From UBA7803 sp040219135 (GTDB lineage: Bacteria; Pseudomonadota; Gammaproteobacteria; Pseudomonadales; Azotimanducaceae): a DNA stretch of 64,000 nucleotides. The stretch is from the NCBI GenBank assembly GCA_040219135.1, contig JAVJTA010000017.1, positions 603,853-667,852 of the forward strand, in the 5' to 3' direction. Below are positions 31,373 through 40,346 of the stretch, in pieces. The position numbers were made by a program, and so were the translations under genes. How positions within the stretch are numbered: position 1 is the stretch's first letter; each line of letters starts with the position of its first letter. The notes below the pieces were generated by a model. That model ran no database searches and was not told the DNA's origin. It saw only the letters and a program-made list of their open reading frames with translations.

Positions 31373-32017
31373 TCAGGGCAGATTCAGGCCCGTTGCCTCG
31401 GCGAGTTCGGCGATGGCCTGATCCTCGTCGAGGACCTTGATGGTGTGCATGCCGAGCGCCTTCGCCGGTTTCAGGTTGACGCCGAGGTCGTCCAGAAAGA
31501 TCGTTCGCGGCGCGCTGACGCCGAGCCTTTCGCAGGCCAGGTGGTAGATGCGCGGATCCGGTTTACGGATGCCCTCGATACTCGATTCCACCACCACGTC
31601 GAACAGCGCCATGACGTTGGCGATGCCGCTGGCGCGCTCGCTCGAGCTGGCCATTCCGGGACCCTGACCGCTCTTCACGTTGTTGGTGATGCAGCCGACC
31701 CGGAAGTGCGCCTTGCAGTGTTCGAGCACTGCCACCATGCGCGGCCGCAGGTCGCCGGACAGCAGGCCTATGACGTCGCGACCGGGGATCACGTGGCCCA
31801 GGGCGCCGGCTTCCGCCGCGAACTGCCGGTCGAACTCGTCCAGATCGATGCGGCTCGATTCGAATCTGGCCCAGGCGTTGTCCTCGGGCTTGGTTGCGTT
31901 GATGGTCCGGATCACGTCCTTCGGCAGTCCGCGTTCCGCTTCGTAGCGGTTGAAGGCTTCGAACGGGCTGGTGGTCAGCACGCCGCCGAAATCCCAGAGA
32001 ATGGCGTCGATGGTCAT
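31373..32017 (-). CDS. HAD-superfamily hydrolase (subclass IA)
   Basis: The 214-residue protein has HAD motif I AILWDFGGVLTTSP (nucleophile Asp, with the general-acid Asp replaced by Gly at DFGG), motif II ITNNVKSG, motif III Lys in IEGIRKPDP and motif IV FLDDLGVNLKPA. DFGGV instead of DxD is common in the epoxide-hydrolase-N-terminal-like and YihX-type HADs. The substrate is unknown. It is downstream of an SDR gene on the same strand with an 18-bp gap, so the two are likely co-expressed. Confidence 0.85.
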   Translation of the reverse strand: MTIDAILWDFGGVLTTSPFEAFNRYEAERGLPKDVIRTINATKPEDNAWARFESSRIDLDEFDRQFAAEAGALGHVIPGRDVIGLLSGDLRPRMVAVLEHCKAHFRVGCITNNVKSGQGPGMASSSERASGIANVMALFDVVVESSIEGIRKPDPRIYHLACERLGVSAPRTIFLDDLGVNLKPAKALGMHTIKVLDEDQAIAELAEATGLNLP

Positions 32018-32035
32018 GGAACACTCGCAGGCTTG

Positions 32036-32818
32036 TCAGAAAACGAAATAGCCACCGTCGATGAGAAACGTCTCGGCGGTGTGGTAGGCGCTGGCGTCGC
32101 TCATGATGTAGACGGCAATGCCGGCAAAATCCGCCGGGTCCCCCCAGCGCCGCATGGGAATCCGTTTCATCACGTTGTCGACAAATTTCGGGTTGTCGAA
32201 CGCGCCTTCGGTCATGGCGGTCTCGATCCAGCCCGGCAGAATGGTGTGAGCGGTCACGCCGTAGCGCGCGTACTCCACGGCGAGTGCCTTGATCATGGCG
32301 ACCAGCCCGCCTTTGGTGGCGGCGTAGTGCTCGCCGCGGGCCTGTCCGGAGACTGCCGCCAGGCTGCTGGTACCGATCAGACGGCCGCCCGGGTCGCCGG
32401 CTTCCGCGCGTTCGCGCATGTGCCGGGCGGCATGCTTGAAGGTGTAGAACACACCGTCGAGGTTCACGGCCAGAATCCGTCGCCACTCGGCGTCGTCCAT
32501 GTCGTCGAAGCGGGTGCTGCGCCCGCCGATGCCGGCGTTGGCGAAGCAGCCGTCGATGCGGCCGTGAAAGGCCAGGGTTTCCTCGAAGCAGCGGGCGACC
32601 TCGGCTTCGTCGGCGACGTCGCAGCGCAGCGCACTGACGCGGGTTCCGTGGGCTTCGATCCGGGCCAGGGCCGCATCGTTCTTGTCGGGATTGGTTCCCC
32701 AGATGCTCACTTCGGCACCGGCCCGGGCCAGGCCGTCGGCCATGCCGAGACCGATGCCGCCATTGCCACCGGTAATGACGGCGACTTTGCCGGAGAGGTC
32801 GAAGGGTCCGAAAGCCAT
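32036..32818 (-). CDS. SDR-family oxidoreductase
   Basis: The 260-residue classical short-chain dehydrogenase has cofactor motif TGGNGGIGLGMADG near residues 13-26, WGTNPDKND suggesting cofactor choice by the residue after beta-2, ANAGIGGRS in place of NNAG, catalytic Ser in GTSSLAAVSG and Tyr-x-x-x-Lys in HYAATKGG. The C-terminus FLIDGGYFVF is standard. ATG 32818 is chosen because it begins MAFGPFDLSGKVAVITGG with a gagg sequence 12 bases upstream; an extension to 32911 is possible but implausible. The substrate is unknown. Confidence 0.88.
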   Translation of the reverse strand: MAFGPFDLSGKVAVITGGNGGIGLGMADGLARAGAEVSIWGTNPDKNDAALARIEAHGTRVSALRCDVADEAEVARCFEETLAFHGRIDGCFANAGIGGRSTRFDDMDDAEWRRILAVNLDGVFYTFKHAARHMRERAEAGDPGGRLIGTSSLAAVSGQARGEHYAATKGGLVAMIKALAVEYARYGVTAHTILPGWIETAMTEGAFDNPKFVDNVMKRIPMRRWGDPADFAGIAVYIMSDASAYHTAETFLIDGGYFVF

Positions 32819-32928
32819 GGTTGGCGGCATCCTCGCTGGTTCAGCCCGGCAGTTTACCGCCCGGGCGACCCGGGAGGCGAATTCTGCTAGGTTCTGCGCT
32901 GCATCAGCCAATCGCGTGAGGAGACACG

Positions 32929-33714
32929 ATGGATCTCGATGGGGGAGTAGCGATCGTCACCGGTTCGTCGTCCGGCGTGGGTGCGGCCACGGCGCGTCAG
33001 CTTGCGGAAAAGGGCTGCCACGTCGTCATCAACTACGCGCACAACGAAGCTGGGGCGCGGGAGACACAGCAGGCCTGTGAGGCGTTCGGGGTGGAAACGC
33101 TGGTTCTTCAGGCCGACGTATCCAGCGACGCCGACTGCCGTCGCATGGCCGCAGCCGCGGACGAGAAGTGGGGGCGCATCGACGCCCTGGTGAACAACGC
33201 CGGCACCACGAAATTCTGCGCCCATAGCGATCTCGACGGGCTCAGCGCCGAAGACTTCCAGCACATCTACGGCGTCAATACGGTGGGTGCTTACCAGATG
33301 GTCCGGGCGGTGGCTGCGGCGATGCGTCGCGGCGGACGCGGCAGCATCGTCAACGTGGCGTCGATTGCCGGAGTGATGGGTGTGGGCAGTTCCATCGCCT
33401 ACGCCGCGTCAAAGGGCGCGATGATCACCCTCGGGTTATCCCTGGCCCGGGTGCTCGGTCCGGAAATCCGTCTCAATACCGTCTGTCCGGGTTTCATTCA
33501 GGGTGACTGGCTGGAGGCGGGGATGGGCGGCGAGACCTACGCGCGGACCAAGGCCTACCTGGAGGAAAATACGCCGCTCAAGTTGACCAGCACGCCGGAC
33601 ACCGTGGCCGAGGTGATCGTGTACTTTCTGACCGGTGCCGAAACGGTGACCGGGGAAACGCTGCTGCTCGACGGCGGTCACCACCTCACCCAGATGCCGC
33701 TGGCGCGTCGCTGA
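32929..33714 (+). CDS. SDR-family oxidoreductase (FabG-like)
   Basis: The 261-residue short-chain dehydrogenase has TGSSSGVGAATARQLAEKG as the cofactor motif, NNAGTTKF, catalytic Ser in NVASIAGVMG and Tyr-x-x-x-Lys in AYAASKGA, and ends ETLLLDGGHHLTQ. NYAHNEAGARET suggests NADP preference. It is divergent from the other SDR gene with a 110-bp shared upstream region. It is one of several FabG-like reductases and is not the core FabG at 16529. A gaggagac Shine-Dalgarno precedes ATG 32929. Confidence 0.88.
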   Translation: MDLDGGVAIVTGSSSGVGAATARQLAEKGCHVVINYAHNEAGARETQQACEAFGVETLVLQADVSSDADCRRMAAAADEKWGRIDALVNNAGTTKFCAHSDLDGLSAEDFQHIYGVNTVGAYQMVRAVAAAMRRGGRGSIVNVASIAGVMGVGSSIAYAASKGAMITLGLSLARVLGPEIRLNTVCPGFIQGDWLEAGMGGETYARTKAYLEENTPLKLTSTPDTVAEVIVYFLTGAETVTGETLLLDGGHHLTQMPLARR

Positions 33715-33737
33715 CGCACTTGGTTGACGCTCTCGGC

Positions 33738-33776
33738 TTACGCGCGTCGCGGACGCGCGTAGCGGACGCGCGTAGC
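33738..33776. repeat. 13-bp tandem repeat, three copies
   Basis: ggacgcgcgtagc is perfect at 33751-33763 and 33764-33776; a diverged copy is at 33738-33750. It lies between the convergent ends of the SDR gene and phoU. Confidence 0.8.
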
Positions 33777-33795
33777 CGACGGCATTTCGGGCGCC

Positions 33796-34488
33796 TCAGA
33801 CTGACGCTTTGCGTGCCAGCTTTTCGTGGCGAACGTCCTGGCCGCGTACCAGGTACACCACGTACTCGCTGATGTTCTTCGCATGGTCGCCGATACGCTC
33901 CAGAGACCGGGCCGCCCAGATCACGTTCATGGCCCGGTCGATACCGTCGGTATCCTGGCGCATGGTGGAGCCGCGCTCGCGGACGATGGCGTTGTAGCCC
34001 TCGTCGATTTCCTCGTCCGCGGCGATGGCCTGGAGCGCGCCGTCGACGTCGAGACGCGCGAATGCATCCAGACTTCTCGAGACGATGTCTTCCGCCTTGG
34101 TCGAGAGCTGGCGGAAATCGCTGTACTGATCGGCCGGGTACTCCATGCCTGACAGGGCCTTTGCCATTTTGGCGATCCGCCCGGCTTCGTCGCCAATGCG
34201 TTCCATGTCCGTGCTGGCTTTCATGATGCTGATCAGCGTGCGCAGATCCGAGGCGGCCGGCTGACGCCGGGCGATGATGTGGATGCAGCGTTCGTCGATG
34301 TCGACTTCGAACTGATTGATGCGCGCGTCGTTCTCGCGCACGCGACTTGCGAGTTCGTGGTCCTGGTTGATGAGCGACAGACTGGCTTCGTGGAGCTGCT
34401 GCTCCACCAGGCCGCCCATTTCCATCAGCAGATTGCGGGCTGCGTCGAGCTCAGCGTCGTACTGCTCGGATATGTGCGGATTGTTCAT
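33796..34488 (-). CDS. phoU: Phosphate signalling/transport accessory protein PhoU
   Basis: The 230-residue all-helical protein has two PhoU three-helix bundles, each with a metal-binding motif of the E/DxxxD type: TDMERIGDEAGRIA and RSLERIGDHAKNISE. It links Pst transporter activity to PhoR so that the Pho regulon is off when phosphate is plentiful. It is last in the phoB-phoR-pstSCAB-phoU series, 43 bases after pstB. Length is normal. Confidence 0.95.
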   Translation of the reverse strand: MNNPHISEQYDAELDAARNLLMEMGGLVEQQLHEASLSLINQDHELASRVRENDARINQFEVDIDERCIHIIARRQPAASDLRTLISIMKASTDMERIGDEAGRIAKMAKALSGMEYPADQYSDFRQLSTKAEDIVSRSLDAFARLDVDGALQAIAADEEIDEGYNAIVRERGSTMRQDTDGIDRAMNVIWAARSLERIGDHAKNISEYVVYLVRGQDVRHEKLARKASV

Positions 34489-34531
34489 GACGGGTACCTC
34501 GGGTCATCTATTCGACATCCGTAGCTCTTTC

Positions 34532-35371
34532 TTATCCGTAGCGGCCGGTTATGTAGTCTTCGGTCTTCTTCTGCTTTGGATTGGTGAACACGTCGTCGGT
34601 TCTGTTGAACTCTATCAGTTCCCCCAGGTACAGAAAGGCAGTGTAGTCGGAAACCCTCGCAGCTTGCTGCATGTTGTGGGTCACGATGACAATAGTATAG
34701 TCAGATTTCAATTGGTGAATCAGCTCCTCGATCTTCAGCGTGGAGATCGGGTCGAGGGCGGATGCCGGCTCGTCGAGCAGCAGCACCGAGGGCTGGATCG
34801 CCACCGCGCGGGCGATCACGAGCCGCTGCTGCTGGCCGCCCGAGAGGCCGAGTGCCGATTCCTTGAGTCGATCCTTCACCTCGTCCCAGAGTGCTGCGCT
34901 GCGCAGCGCCCATTCCACCCGTTCGTCCATTTCCGACTTCGGCATCTTGCCGGCGAGGCGCATGCCGTAGGCGACGTTCTCGTAGATCGACTTGGGAAAC
35001 GGGTTGGGTCTCTGGAACACCATGCCGACCCGACGTCGCAGCTGGGCGACGTCGACGTCTTTGGCGTTGATGTTCTGGCCCTCGAGACTGATCGAGCCGG
35101 TCGTCCGAACGTTGTCGATCAGATCGTTCATGCGATTGAAGCAGCGCAGCAGGGTCGACTTGCCGCAGCCGGACGGACCGATGAACGCGGTGGCCTGGCG
35201 CTTCGGAATGGACAGGCTGATGTCGTTCAGCGCCTGGGTCTCGCCGTAGAACAGGCACAGATCGTCGACGACGATGCTGGCGTCGCCGGCGCCGCCGGTC
35301 GCGGTGAATCCGGTGGAACCTGTGGGGGCCACGTGATCTGCAGACATCGATGATCCGGTTTGGTTGTTCAT
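34532..35371 (-). CDS. pstB: Phosphate ABC transporter ATP-binding protein
   Basis: The 279-residue ATPase of the high-affinity phosphate transporter has Walker A GPSGCGKST, signature LSGGQQQR, Walker B VLLLDEPASALD and H-loop VTHNMQQA; FNRMNDLI after Walker A is PstB-specific. The N-terminus is about 20 residues longer than in E. coli; ATG 35371 lacks a visible Shine-Dalgarno, and ATG 35347 is the alternative start. It lies between pstA and phoU. Confidence 0.95.
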   Translation of the reverse strand: MNNQTGSSMSADHVAPTGSTGFTATGGAGDASIVVDDLCLFYGETQALNDISLSIPKRQATAFIGPSGCGKSTLLRCFNRMNDLIDNVRTTGSISLEGQNINAKDVDVAQLRRRVGMVFQRPNPFPKSIYENVAYGMRLAGKMPKSEMDERVEWALRSAALWDEVKDRLKESALGLSGGQQQRLVIARAVAIQPSVLLLDEPASALDPISTLKIEELIHQLKSDYTIVIVTHNMQQAARVSDYTAFLYLGELIEFNRTDDVFTNPKQKKTEDYITGRYG

Positions 35372-35415
35372 GTGTGGTAGTTCATGGATGCGTCATTCCA
35401 CCGTGCCTGCCGCGA

Positions 35416-37113
35416 TCAGCCTTCGACGCCACGATACCGGTTCTCGAGCCGGTTGCGCAGCATGATCGCCGTCAGATTGAGGAAAATGATGAGTATGACC
35501 AGCAGCAGAGCCGTCGCGTACACCAGCGGCCGCGCCGCCTCGACGTTGGGGCTCTGAAAGCCGACGTCGTAGATGTGAAAACCCAGATGCATGAATTTGC
35601 GCTCCAGGTGCAGGTACGGGAAATTGCCGTCCAGCGGCAGCGCCGGTGCCAGCTTGACCACGCCGACCAGCATCAGCGGCGCCACCTCTCCCGCTGCCCG
35701 GGCGACGGCGAGAATCACGCCGGTCAGAATCGATGGGCTTGCCACCGGCAACACCACCTTGAACAGGGTTTCCGCCTTCGTGGCGCCGAGCGCCAGACTG
35801 CCTTCGCGCAGCGAGCGGGGAATCCGGGTCAGGCCTTCCTCTGTGGAAACGATCACCACCGGCACCGTCAGCAGGGCCAGGGTCAGCGAGGCCCACAGCA
35901 GGCCGGGGGTGCCGAAGGTGGGCGAAGGCAGCGCCTCCGGGAAGAACAGAGCGTCGAGGCTGCCGCCGAGGAAGTAGACGAAAAAGCCGAGCCCGAACAC
36001 ACCGTAGACGATGGATGGAACTCCGGCGAGGTTGTTCACGGCGATACGGATCAGCCGGACGAACGGGCCCTGGTGTGCGTACTCACGCAGGTACACCGCG
36101 GCGACCACGCCGAACGGGGTCACCAGCAGACTCATCAGCAGCACCATCATCACCGTGCCGAAGATAGCCGGAAAGATGCCGCCTTCCGTGTTGGCTTCGC
36201 GCGGGTCGTCGGTGAGGAAATGGCCCAGGCTCTGAGCGTAGTGGCCGAGCTTGTCGATCCAGCTCATGCGGTTCGGTTGCCACGCGCGCATGACCTGGGA
36301 GAGGTTGACGTCGATGCTCTGACCGCCGGCGGTCGTCAGCGTCAGCGCGTCCCGGCGCAGCTCTTCACGCATCGCCCGCAACGCGGCCTCGGCGACCTCG
36401 TAGTCGGCGAGCAGACGCTGTTCCCGGACATCGAGCTCGGCATTCGCGGCGGCCACGGCGTCGCTGGATTTCTCGCCGAGCTCGAGACTACGGCGTTCCA
36501 GGCGCAGCTGTTCGAGCTGATAGTTGATCGAGAACAGGCGCCCCTGCTCGAGTTCCTCCGTCTCTTCGCGAAGCCGGTCGACCCGGTCGAGGCGGTCACG
36601 AAGGTCTGCCCAGGCGGCGGCGCCTTCGCTGACGATGTTGGCGCCCTCGCGCACGTTCTCGAGGTAGCCGTAGGCGTTGCCCCATTCCAGCCGTTCCAGC
36701 ACCACCACGTCCGGCGGGTAGTCGATGGTGTCGATGCGGTGGGCGACGAGCCAGCGGAAGTCCGGCGCCGCGACCCGACGGTTGCCGGTCTTGATGAGCC
36801 AGCGCTCGATCTGAACCATGCCCTCGGGCACCGCGTCGGGTCGGCTGCCGGCGGATTCCAGATACTGGCCGATGGGGAGCAGCTCGGAGTCGGCCACCTC
36901 GCCGAGCACCACCTGCTGCTCGCCGCCGCTGTCCTGGTAGCCTATCAGGGCCACCGATGCCGGCCAGAAGTGGGCGAAACCGCGCCAGCCGATGAGCAGC
37001 AGAATGCCGACCACGGCGGCGATGCTGATGCCCACAGCGGCGGCGTTCATCCAGATCCACGGTTCCCCGGAGCGGAACCACGTGCGCAGGTTGGCGTTTC
37101 GCTGGTGGAGCAT
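35416..37113 (-). CDS. pstA: Phosphate ABC transporter permease PstA (long form)
   Basis: The 565-residue permease is almost twice the E. coli length. An N-terminal helix (about 23-45) is followed by a long periplasmic region (about 50-290) with a coiled-coil-like stretch (DRLREETEELEQGRLF) corresponding to the DUF3333-type extension known in Pseudomonas PstA. The MetI-like permease domain is at about 310-560 with the EAA-type loop REGSLALGATKAETLFKVVL. It starts two bases after the pstC stop, indicating coupling. Confidence 0.93.
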   Translation of the reverse strand: MLHQRNANLRTWFRSGEPWIWMNAAAVGISIAAVVGILLLIGWRGFAHFWPASVALIGYQDSGGEQQVVLGEVADSELLPIGQYLESAGSRPDAVPEGMVQIERWLIKTGNRRVAAPDFRWLVAHRIDTIDYPPDVVVLERLEWGNAYGYLENVREGANIVSEGAAAWADLRDRLDRVDRLREETEELEQGRLFSINYQLEQLRLERRSLELGEKSSDAVAAANAELDVREQRLLADYEVAEAALRAMREELRRDALTLTTAGGQSIDVNLSQVMRAWQPNRMSWIDKLGHYAQSLGHFLTDDPREANTEGGIFPAIFGTVMMVLLMSLLVTPFGVVAAVYLREYAHQGPFVRLIRIAVNNLAGVPSIVYGVFGLGFFVYFLGGSLDALFFPEALPSPTFGTPGLLWASLTLALLTVPVVIVSTEEGLTRIPRSLREGSLALGATKAETLFKVVLPVASPSILTGVILAVARAAGEVAPLMLVGVVKLAPALPLDGNFPYLHLERKFMHLGFHIYDVGFQSPNVEAARPLVYATALLLVILIIFLNLTAIMLRNRLENRYRGVEG

Positions 37114-37115
37114 GC

Positions 37116-39302
37116 TCAGAGGTTTCCGTAGCGGGTGCGCAGCCGCTGGCGGACCAGTTCGGCGACGGTGTTGAAGACGAAGGTGAGCAGGAACAGCACC
37201 ATGGCCGCCAGGAACAGGATGCGGTAGTGGGTGCTTCCCACCTCGGATTCCGGAAGCTCCACGGCGATGTTGGCGGCGAACGTTCGCATCCCCTCGAAGA
37301 TGTTCATGTCCATCACCGGGGTGTTCCCGGTCGCCATGAGCACGATCATGGTTTCCCCCACGGCGCGGCCCAGGCCGATCATCACCGCAGAGAAAATTCC
37401 CGGGCTGGCGGTCAGAATCACCACGCGCATCAGGGTCTGCCACGGCGTCGCGCCGAGCGCGAGAGATCCGTTGATGAGGTGGGTGGGCACGCCGTAGATC
37501 GCGTCTTCGGCGATCGAGAAGATCGTCGGAATCACGGCCAGCCCCATGGCCAGCCCGACCACCAGGGCATTGCGCTGGTCGTAGTTGAGGCCCAGGTTCT
37601 CGAGGATCCAGGCCTGCGCGTTGCCGCCGAACAGACTGAGTTCGATCCACGGTCCCAGGGCAAAGGCGAGCCACACGGTACCGATGAGCACCGGCAGTAC
37701 CAGCAGCCCGTACCAGCCGCCGAACGGTCGCGTCAGGCGTTCGGGCAGACGGCTCCACAGCCAGGCGGTAAGCAGCGTGCCGGCCGGCATGACCAGCAGA
37801 ATCGCCATCACCGCCGTCAGGTTCGCTTCGATGAGTGGCGCCAGCCACAGGCCGGCGAGGAAGCCGAGGATCACCGTCGGCAGGGCCGCCATGATCTCGA
37901 TGCCGGGTTTGACGATGCGACGCATCGCCGGCGCCATGAAGTAGGCGGTATAGAGCGCCCCCATGATGGCGACCGGCACGGCCACCACCATGGCGTAGAA
38001 GGCACCTTTGAGGGTGCCGAACAGCAGTGGCGTCAGCGAGAATTTGGGTTCGAAGTCGTTGTCTGCAGACGACGACTGCCAGCTGTAGATGGGTTCCTCG
38101 TAACCTTCGTACCAGATCTTCGACCACAGGGTCGAGAAGGATATCTCCGGATGCTCGTTCTTCAGGTGGTAGCCCTGCACCGTGCCGTCCGGCGATGCGG
38201 TCAGGAGCAGATCTGAGCGCGGCGTGATGCTGGCTGCGGCGACCTCAGCGGGCAGCAGATCGTGCCGCGCCAGGTCCCTGGCAGACGTCGTGTAGAACAG
38301 GTGCAGGCGATCCTGCGCGTCGATGGCGGCGAAGCCCTTGCGGCGAGGTTCCGGAATGATCCGGCGCGCCGGCGCACCGAGGTCGAAATGACGGACCTGC
38401 TCCAGGCTCTGGCCGAACTCGCCGCGGATCATGAACCACTGGCTGATCCGGCCCTGCTGATCGGCCACCAGCAGCGAGTAGCGCCCAAGCAGCGGTGCAA
38501 CGTCGCTGATCCGGGAGTCTTCGGCCGCGATGCGGCCGACGTAGAGCTCGGCCGGGGCCGTCGGCCGGGTGAGATCCACCACCTCGACGGCGCCCGCGTG
38601 GCTCACAAGGTACACCCAGCGGCCGCGCGGTCCGAAATACAGGCGGTCGTAGGCGCGTCGCAGCTGGTACTGGCCCCGCTGCGGGAACTCCAGCTCGAAT
38701 CCCGGCTCCGCGTCGCGATAGCGCCGCACGCTGAGCTGACGCCCGTTGACCGTCGCTATCAGTACTTCGAAGTTGCCGTAGTGAACGTCGAACGCGTCAA
38801 CCGCGCCGACGTCGAGCCAGGCGTCTTCGAACACGAAATCGAGCTTCGGGGTGATGGTTCGATTCTCGCCGGCGAAGGAAATCGGGTAGGTCGCCTGAAT
38901 GAAACTCATGGCCCCGTCCGCGTCGAGAATGGCGTACATTCCGGTCTGGTCGGCCAGCGGCTGGACGGCGGTCAGCTCGCGCCCGAGGTCCACGCGGTCG
39001 CGCACCCGGCCGCCGTCGATTTCGAAGAAGGTGGCCGTGCCGGAGGCCGCCACGCGCACGGCGATTTCTTCGCTGTCGTTGGCTTCCACCAGCAGAGGTT
39101 CGGCGGGGTCGAGCACGTAGCGCTCGCCGGTTTCCACCTCGGCGCCGGCGAATATCGGAGCGACCACCCAGAGCAGATAAAAGAAGATCAGGGCGATCGC
39201 GGCGATTACCGCGGCGCCGCCCAACGCCACGACCCGGGCGGTGATGGCGTTCACCAGCCGTCTGCTTCGGGGCAGTTTCGACAGCCCGGCTTCACCGGCC
39301 AT
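37116..39302 (-). CDS. pstC: Phosphate ABC transporter permease PstC (long form)
   Basis: The 728-residue permease has an N-terminal helix (about 25-50), a very large periplasmic domain with beta-rich sequence (about 55-400), then the MetI-like permease with at least six helices and the cytoplasmic loop NGSLALGATPWQTLMRVVIL. Such long PstC proteins pair with long PstA in Pseudomonas and relatives; the large domain may contact PstS or the cell wall. Upstream pstS ends 31 bases before it. Confidence 0.93.
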   Translation of the reverse strand: MAGEAGLSKLPRSRRLVNAITARVVALGGAAVIAAIALIFFYLLWVVAPIFAGAEVETGERYVLDPAEPLLVEANDSEEIAVRVAASGTATFFEIDGGRVRDRVDLGRELTAVQPLADQTGMYAILDADGAMSFIQATYPISFAGENRTITPKLDFVFEDAWLDVGAVDAFDVHYGNFEVLIATVNGRQLSVRRYRDAEPGFELEFPQRGQYQLRRAYDRLYFGPRGRWVYLVSHAGAVEVVDLTRPTAPAELYVGRIAAEDSRISDVAPLLGRYSLLVADQQGRISQWFMIRGEFGQSLEQVRHFDLGAPARRIIPEPRRKGFAAIDAQDRLHLFYTTSARDLARHDLLPAEVAAASITPRSDLLLTASPDGTVQGYHLKNEHPEISFSTLWSKIWYEGYEEPIYSWQSSSADNDFEPKFSLTPLLFGTLKGAFYAMVVAVPVAIMGALYTAYFMAPAMRRIVKPGIEIMAALPTVILGFLAGLWLAPLIEANLTAVMAILLVMPAGTLLTAWLWSRLPERLTRPFGGWYGLLVLPVLIGTVWLAFALGPWIELSLFGGNAQAWILENLGLNYDQRNALVVGLAMGLAVIPTIFSIAEDAIYGVPTHLINGSLALGATPWQTLMRVVILTASPGIFSAVMIGLGRAVGETMIVLMATGNTPVMDMNIFEGMRTFAANIAVELPESEVGSTHYRILFLAAMVLFLLTFVFNTVAELVRQRLRTRYGNL

Positions 39303-39332
39303 GGGGGGCTCCTGCGGTGCGATTCACGATGG

Positions 39333-40346
39333 CTACTGGATTTTTCGCAGTTCGCGGGCGACCAGCCGCGGGGAAAGCGGGATGTAGCCGTCCTTGCTCA
39401 CGACATCCTGGCCGGACCGGGAGAGTACCAGCTTGAGGAACTCCTGCTCCAGCGGCGGCAGGGGCGTGTCGGGACGCTTGTTCACGTACACGTACAGATA
39501 GCGCGACAGCGGATAGTCGCCGGACAGCGCGTTGTCGGCCGTCGCGCTGACCGCAACAGCACCCTCGTACTCGGCCAGCGGTACTGCTCGCACCCCGGAA
39601 GTCACGTAGCCGATACCGGAGTAGCCGATGCCGTTGAGAGACGACGAGACTGCCTGAACCACCGACGCCGAGCCGGGCTGCTCGTTGACCGTGTTCTTGA
39701 AGTCGCCGGAACAGAGGGCGACCTGCTTGAAGTAGCCGTAGGTACCGGAGACGGAGTTACGTCCGTAGAGCTGGATCGGCCGATCCGCCCAGCTTCCTTC
39801 CAGGCCCAGTGCGCCCCAGCGATTGACGTCGCTCTCGCCGCCACAGCGGCGTGTGACCGAGAACGCCGAGTCCACCTGCGGAATGGTCAGGGACTCGATG
39901 GGGTTGTCCTTGTGCACGTACACGGCGAGTGCGTCGATGGCGACCCGCATGGCGGTCGGCTTGTAGCCGTAGCGGGCTTCGAAGGCTTCGATTTCCTTGT
40001 CCTTCATCGCCCGGCTCATGGGGCCGAAGCTGGCGGTGCCTTCGGTGAGGGCCGGGGGCGCCGTCGACGACCCGGCGGCCTGGACCTGAATGGTGACGTT
40101 GGGGTACTCGCGCTTGAACTCCTCGGTCCACAGCGTCATCAGGTTGGCGAGGGTGTCGGAGCCGATGCTCGACAGCGTGCCCGAGACGCCGCTCACGCGC
40201 TGGTACTCGGGTAGTGCGTCGCCGGCCGATTCCTCGGCGCCGCGAGCGGCGCCGGATACGCTCAGACAGAGAATTGCCAGCGTCCACGACAGGCCCTGGC
40301 TGATCCGTCCCGAGCCCGTGGAGCTGTGGTGTGGTTGTTTCATCAT
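39333..40346 (-). CDS. pstS: Periplasmic phosphate-binding protein PstS
   Basis: The 337-residue protein has a signal peptide (hydrophobic about 20-36, cleavage near GAARGAEES) and the PstS fold: GSDTLANLMTLWTEEF, QVQAAGSSTAPPALTEGTA with the phosphate-contacting Ser/Thr, FGPMSR, and RNSVSGTYGYFK. YSGIGYVTSGVRAVP is typical of the Pseudomonas-type PstS. Its start overlaps the phoR stop by four bases, so synthesis of sensor and binding protein is coupled; I see no separate Pho box directly before it because that DNA encodes phoR. Confidence 0.94.
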   Translation of the reverse strand: MMKQPHHSSTGSGRISQGLSWTLAILCLSVSGAARGAEESAGDALPEYQRVSGVSGTLSSIGSDTLANLMTLWTEEFKREYPNVTIQVQAAGSSTAPPALTEGTASFGPMSRAMKDKEIEAFEARYGYKPTAMRVAIDALAVYVHKDNPIESLTIPQVDSAFSVTRRCGGESDVNRWGALGLEGSWADRPIQLYGRNSVSGTYGYFKQVALCSGDFKNTVNEQPGSASVVQAVSSSLNGIGYSGIGYVTSGVRAVPLAEYEGAVAVSATADNALSGDYPLSRYLYVYVNKRPDTPLPPLEQEFLKLVLSRSGQDVVSKDGYIPLSPRLVARELRKIQ